This document shows positions 42,042 to 42,098 of a stretch of DNA of 42,098 nt, one piece after another. A program made the translations under genes and the position numbers. The notes beneath the pieces were generated by a model. It was not told where the DNA came from. It saw nothing but the letters and a program-made list of their open reading frames with translations, and made no database searches. This stretch comes from an uncultured Bacteroidales bacterium (lineage in GTDB: Bacteria; Bacteroidota; Bacteroidia; Bacteroidales; UBA932): contig ONIQ01000017.1 of NCBI GenBank assembly GCA_900317925.1, positions 1-42,098 of the forward strand, written 5' to 3'. Each line of letters starts with the position of its first letter. Position 1 is the stretch's first letter.

Positions 42042-42098
42042 ATGCCAGAGTTAAAGAGAGCCGTGAGTACACAAGTGAAAATCAAGGTTATCCGAGCG
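42042..42098 (+). CDS. start of a reading frame at the right edge, possibly a transposase
   Basis: The first 19 codons (MPELKRAVSTQVKIKVIRA) run off the window. It is basic, and its position just inside a possible IS3-like end suggests an OrfA-type transposase. There is too little sequence to recognise the family. Confidence 0.3.
   Translation, partial: MPELKRAVSTQVKIKVIRA

Noticed and set aside
41894-42085. 63-codon minus-strand frame at the right edge
   Set aside because: It covers the higB promoter and the possible IS end, is low in information and has no start signal.

Overview
The window looks like a GC-rich (roughly 55-58 %) member of the Bacteroidales, probably a gut or rumen lineage near Rikenellaceae or a related uncultured group. 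The evidence is a SusC/SusD pair, DUF4959/DUF4998-type surface lipoproteins, two GH92 mannosidases, a Ser-type sulfatase, and Bacteroidetes promoters (TTTG - 19/20 nt - TAnnTTTG) in front of several genes. The exact genus cannot be named from sequence alone.

Layout. (1) Positions 1-277 hold the start of an AT-rich small lipoprotein that runs off the left edge. (2) Positions 403-16207, minus strand, carry a complete division and cell-wall (dcw) cluster in the order mraZ, rsmH, ftsL, ftsI, murE, mraY, murD, ftsW, murG-murC, ftsQ, ftsA, ftsZ. Genes are tightly packed with several ATGA overlaps, and an intrinsic terminator follows ftsZ. murG and murC are one open frame. (3) Positions 16441-21896 hold a HAD-IIA phosphatase divergent from a sugar-phosphate/glycerol-phosphate type MFS transporter that overlaps a sulfatase gene, then upp and radC. 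(4) Positions 21897-41239 hold a polysaccharide/glycan utilisation locus. A minus-strand operon encodes a 47-aa peptide, a lipoprotein, SusC, SusD, a DUF4959/DUF5126/DUF5000-like protein, a DUF4998-like protein with a discoidin-like end, and a calcineurin-type phosphoesterase. A second minus-strand unit encodes a 44-aa peptide and a GLUG-repeat lipoprotein. A divergent plus-strand operon encodes two GH92 alpha-mannosidases. Together they suggest capture and trimming of a mannose-rich, possibly phosphorylated glycan. (5) Positions 41228-41897 hold a HigBA toxin-antitoxin pair, followed by what may be the end of an insertion sequence at the right edge.

The most unusual signal is a family of short palindromic elements lying in frame inside essential genes. 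Each has a conserved ~34-nt centre flanked by copy-specific complementary arms. One copy is inside rsmH. Two, in opposite orientation, make up essentially the whole linker that joins MurG to MurC. They resemble in concept the in-frame palindromic elements of Rickettsia, but I recognise no named family here. Other points of interest are promoters whose -7 box ends 4-5 nt before the ATG (probable leaderless mRNAs), two similar 44-47 aa peptides each preceding a surface lipoprotein, and exactly abutting divergent -33 boxes controlling the mannosidase and GLUG units.
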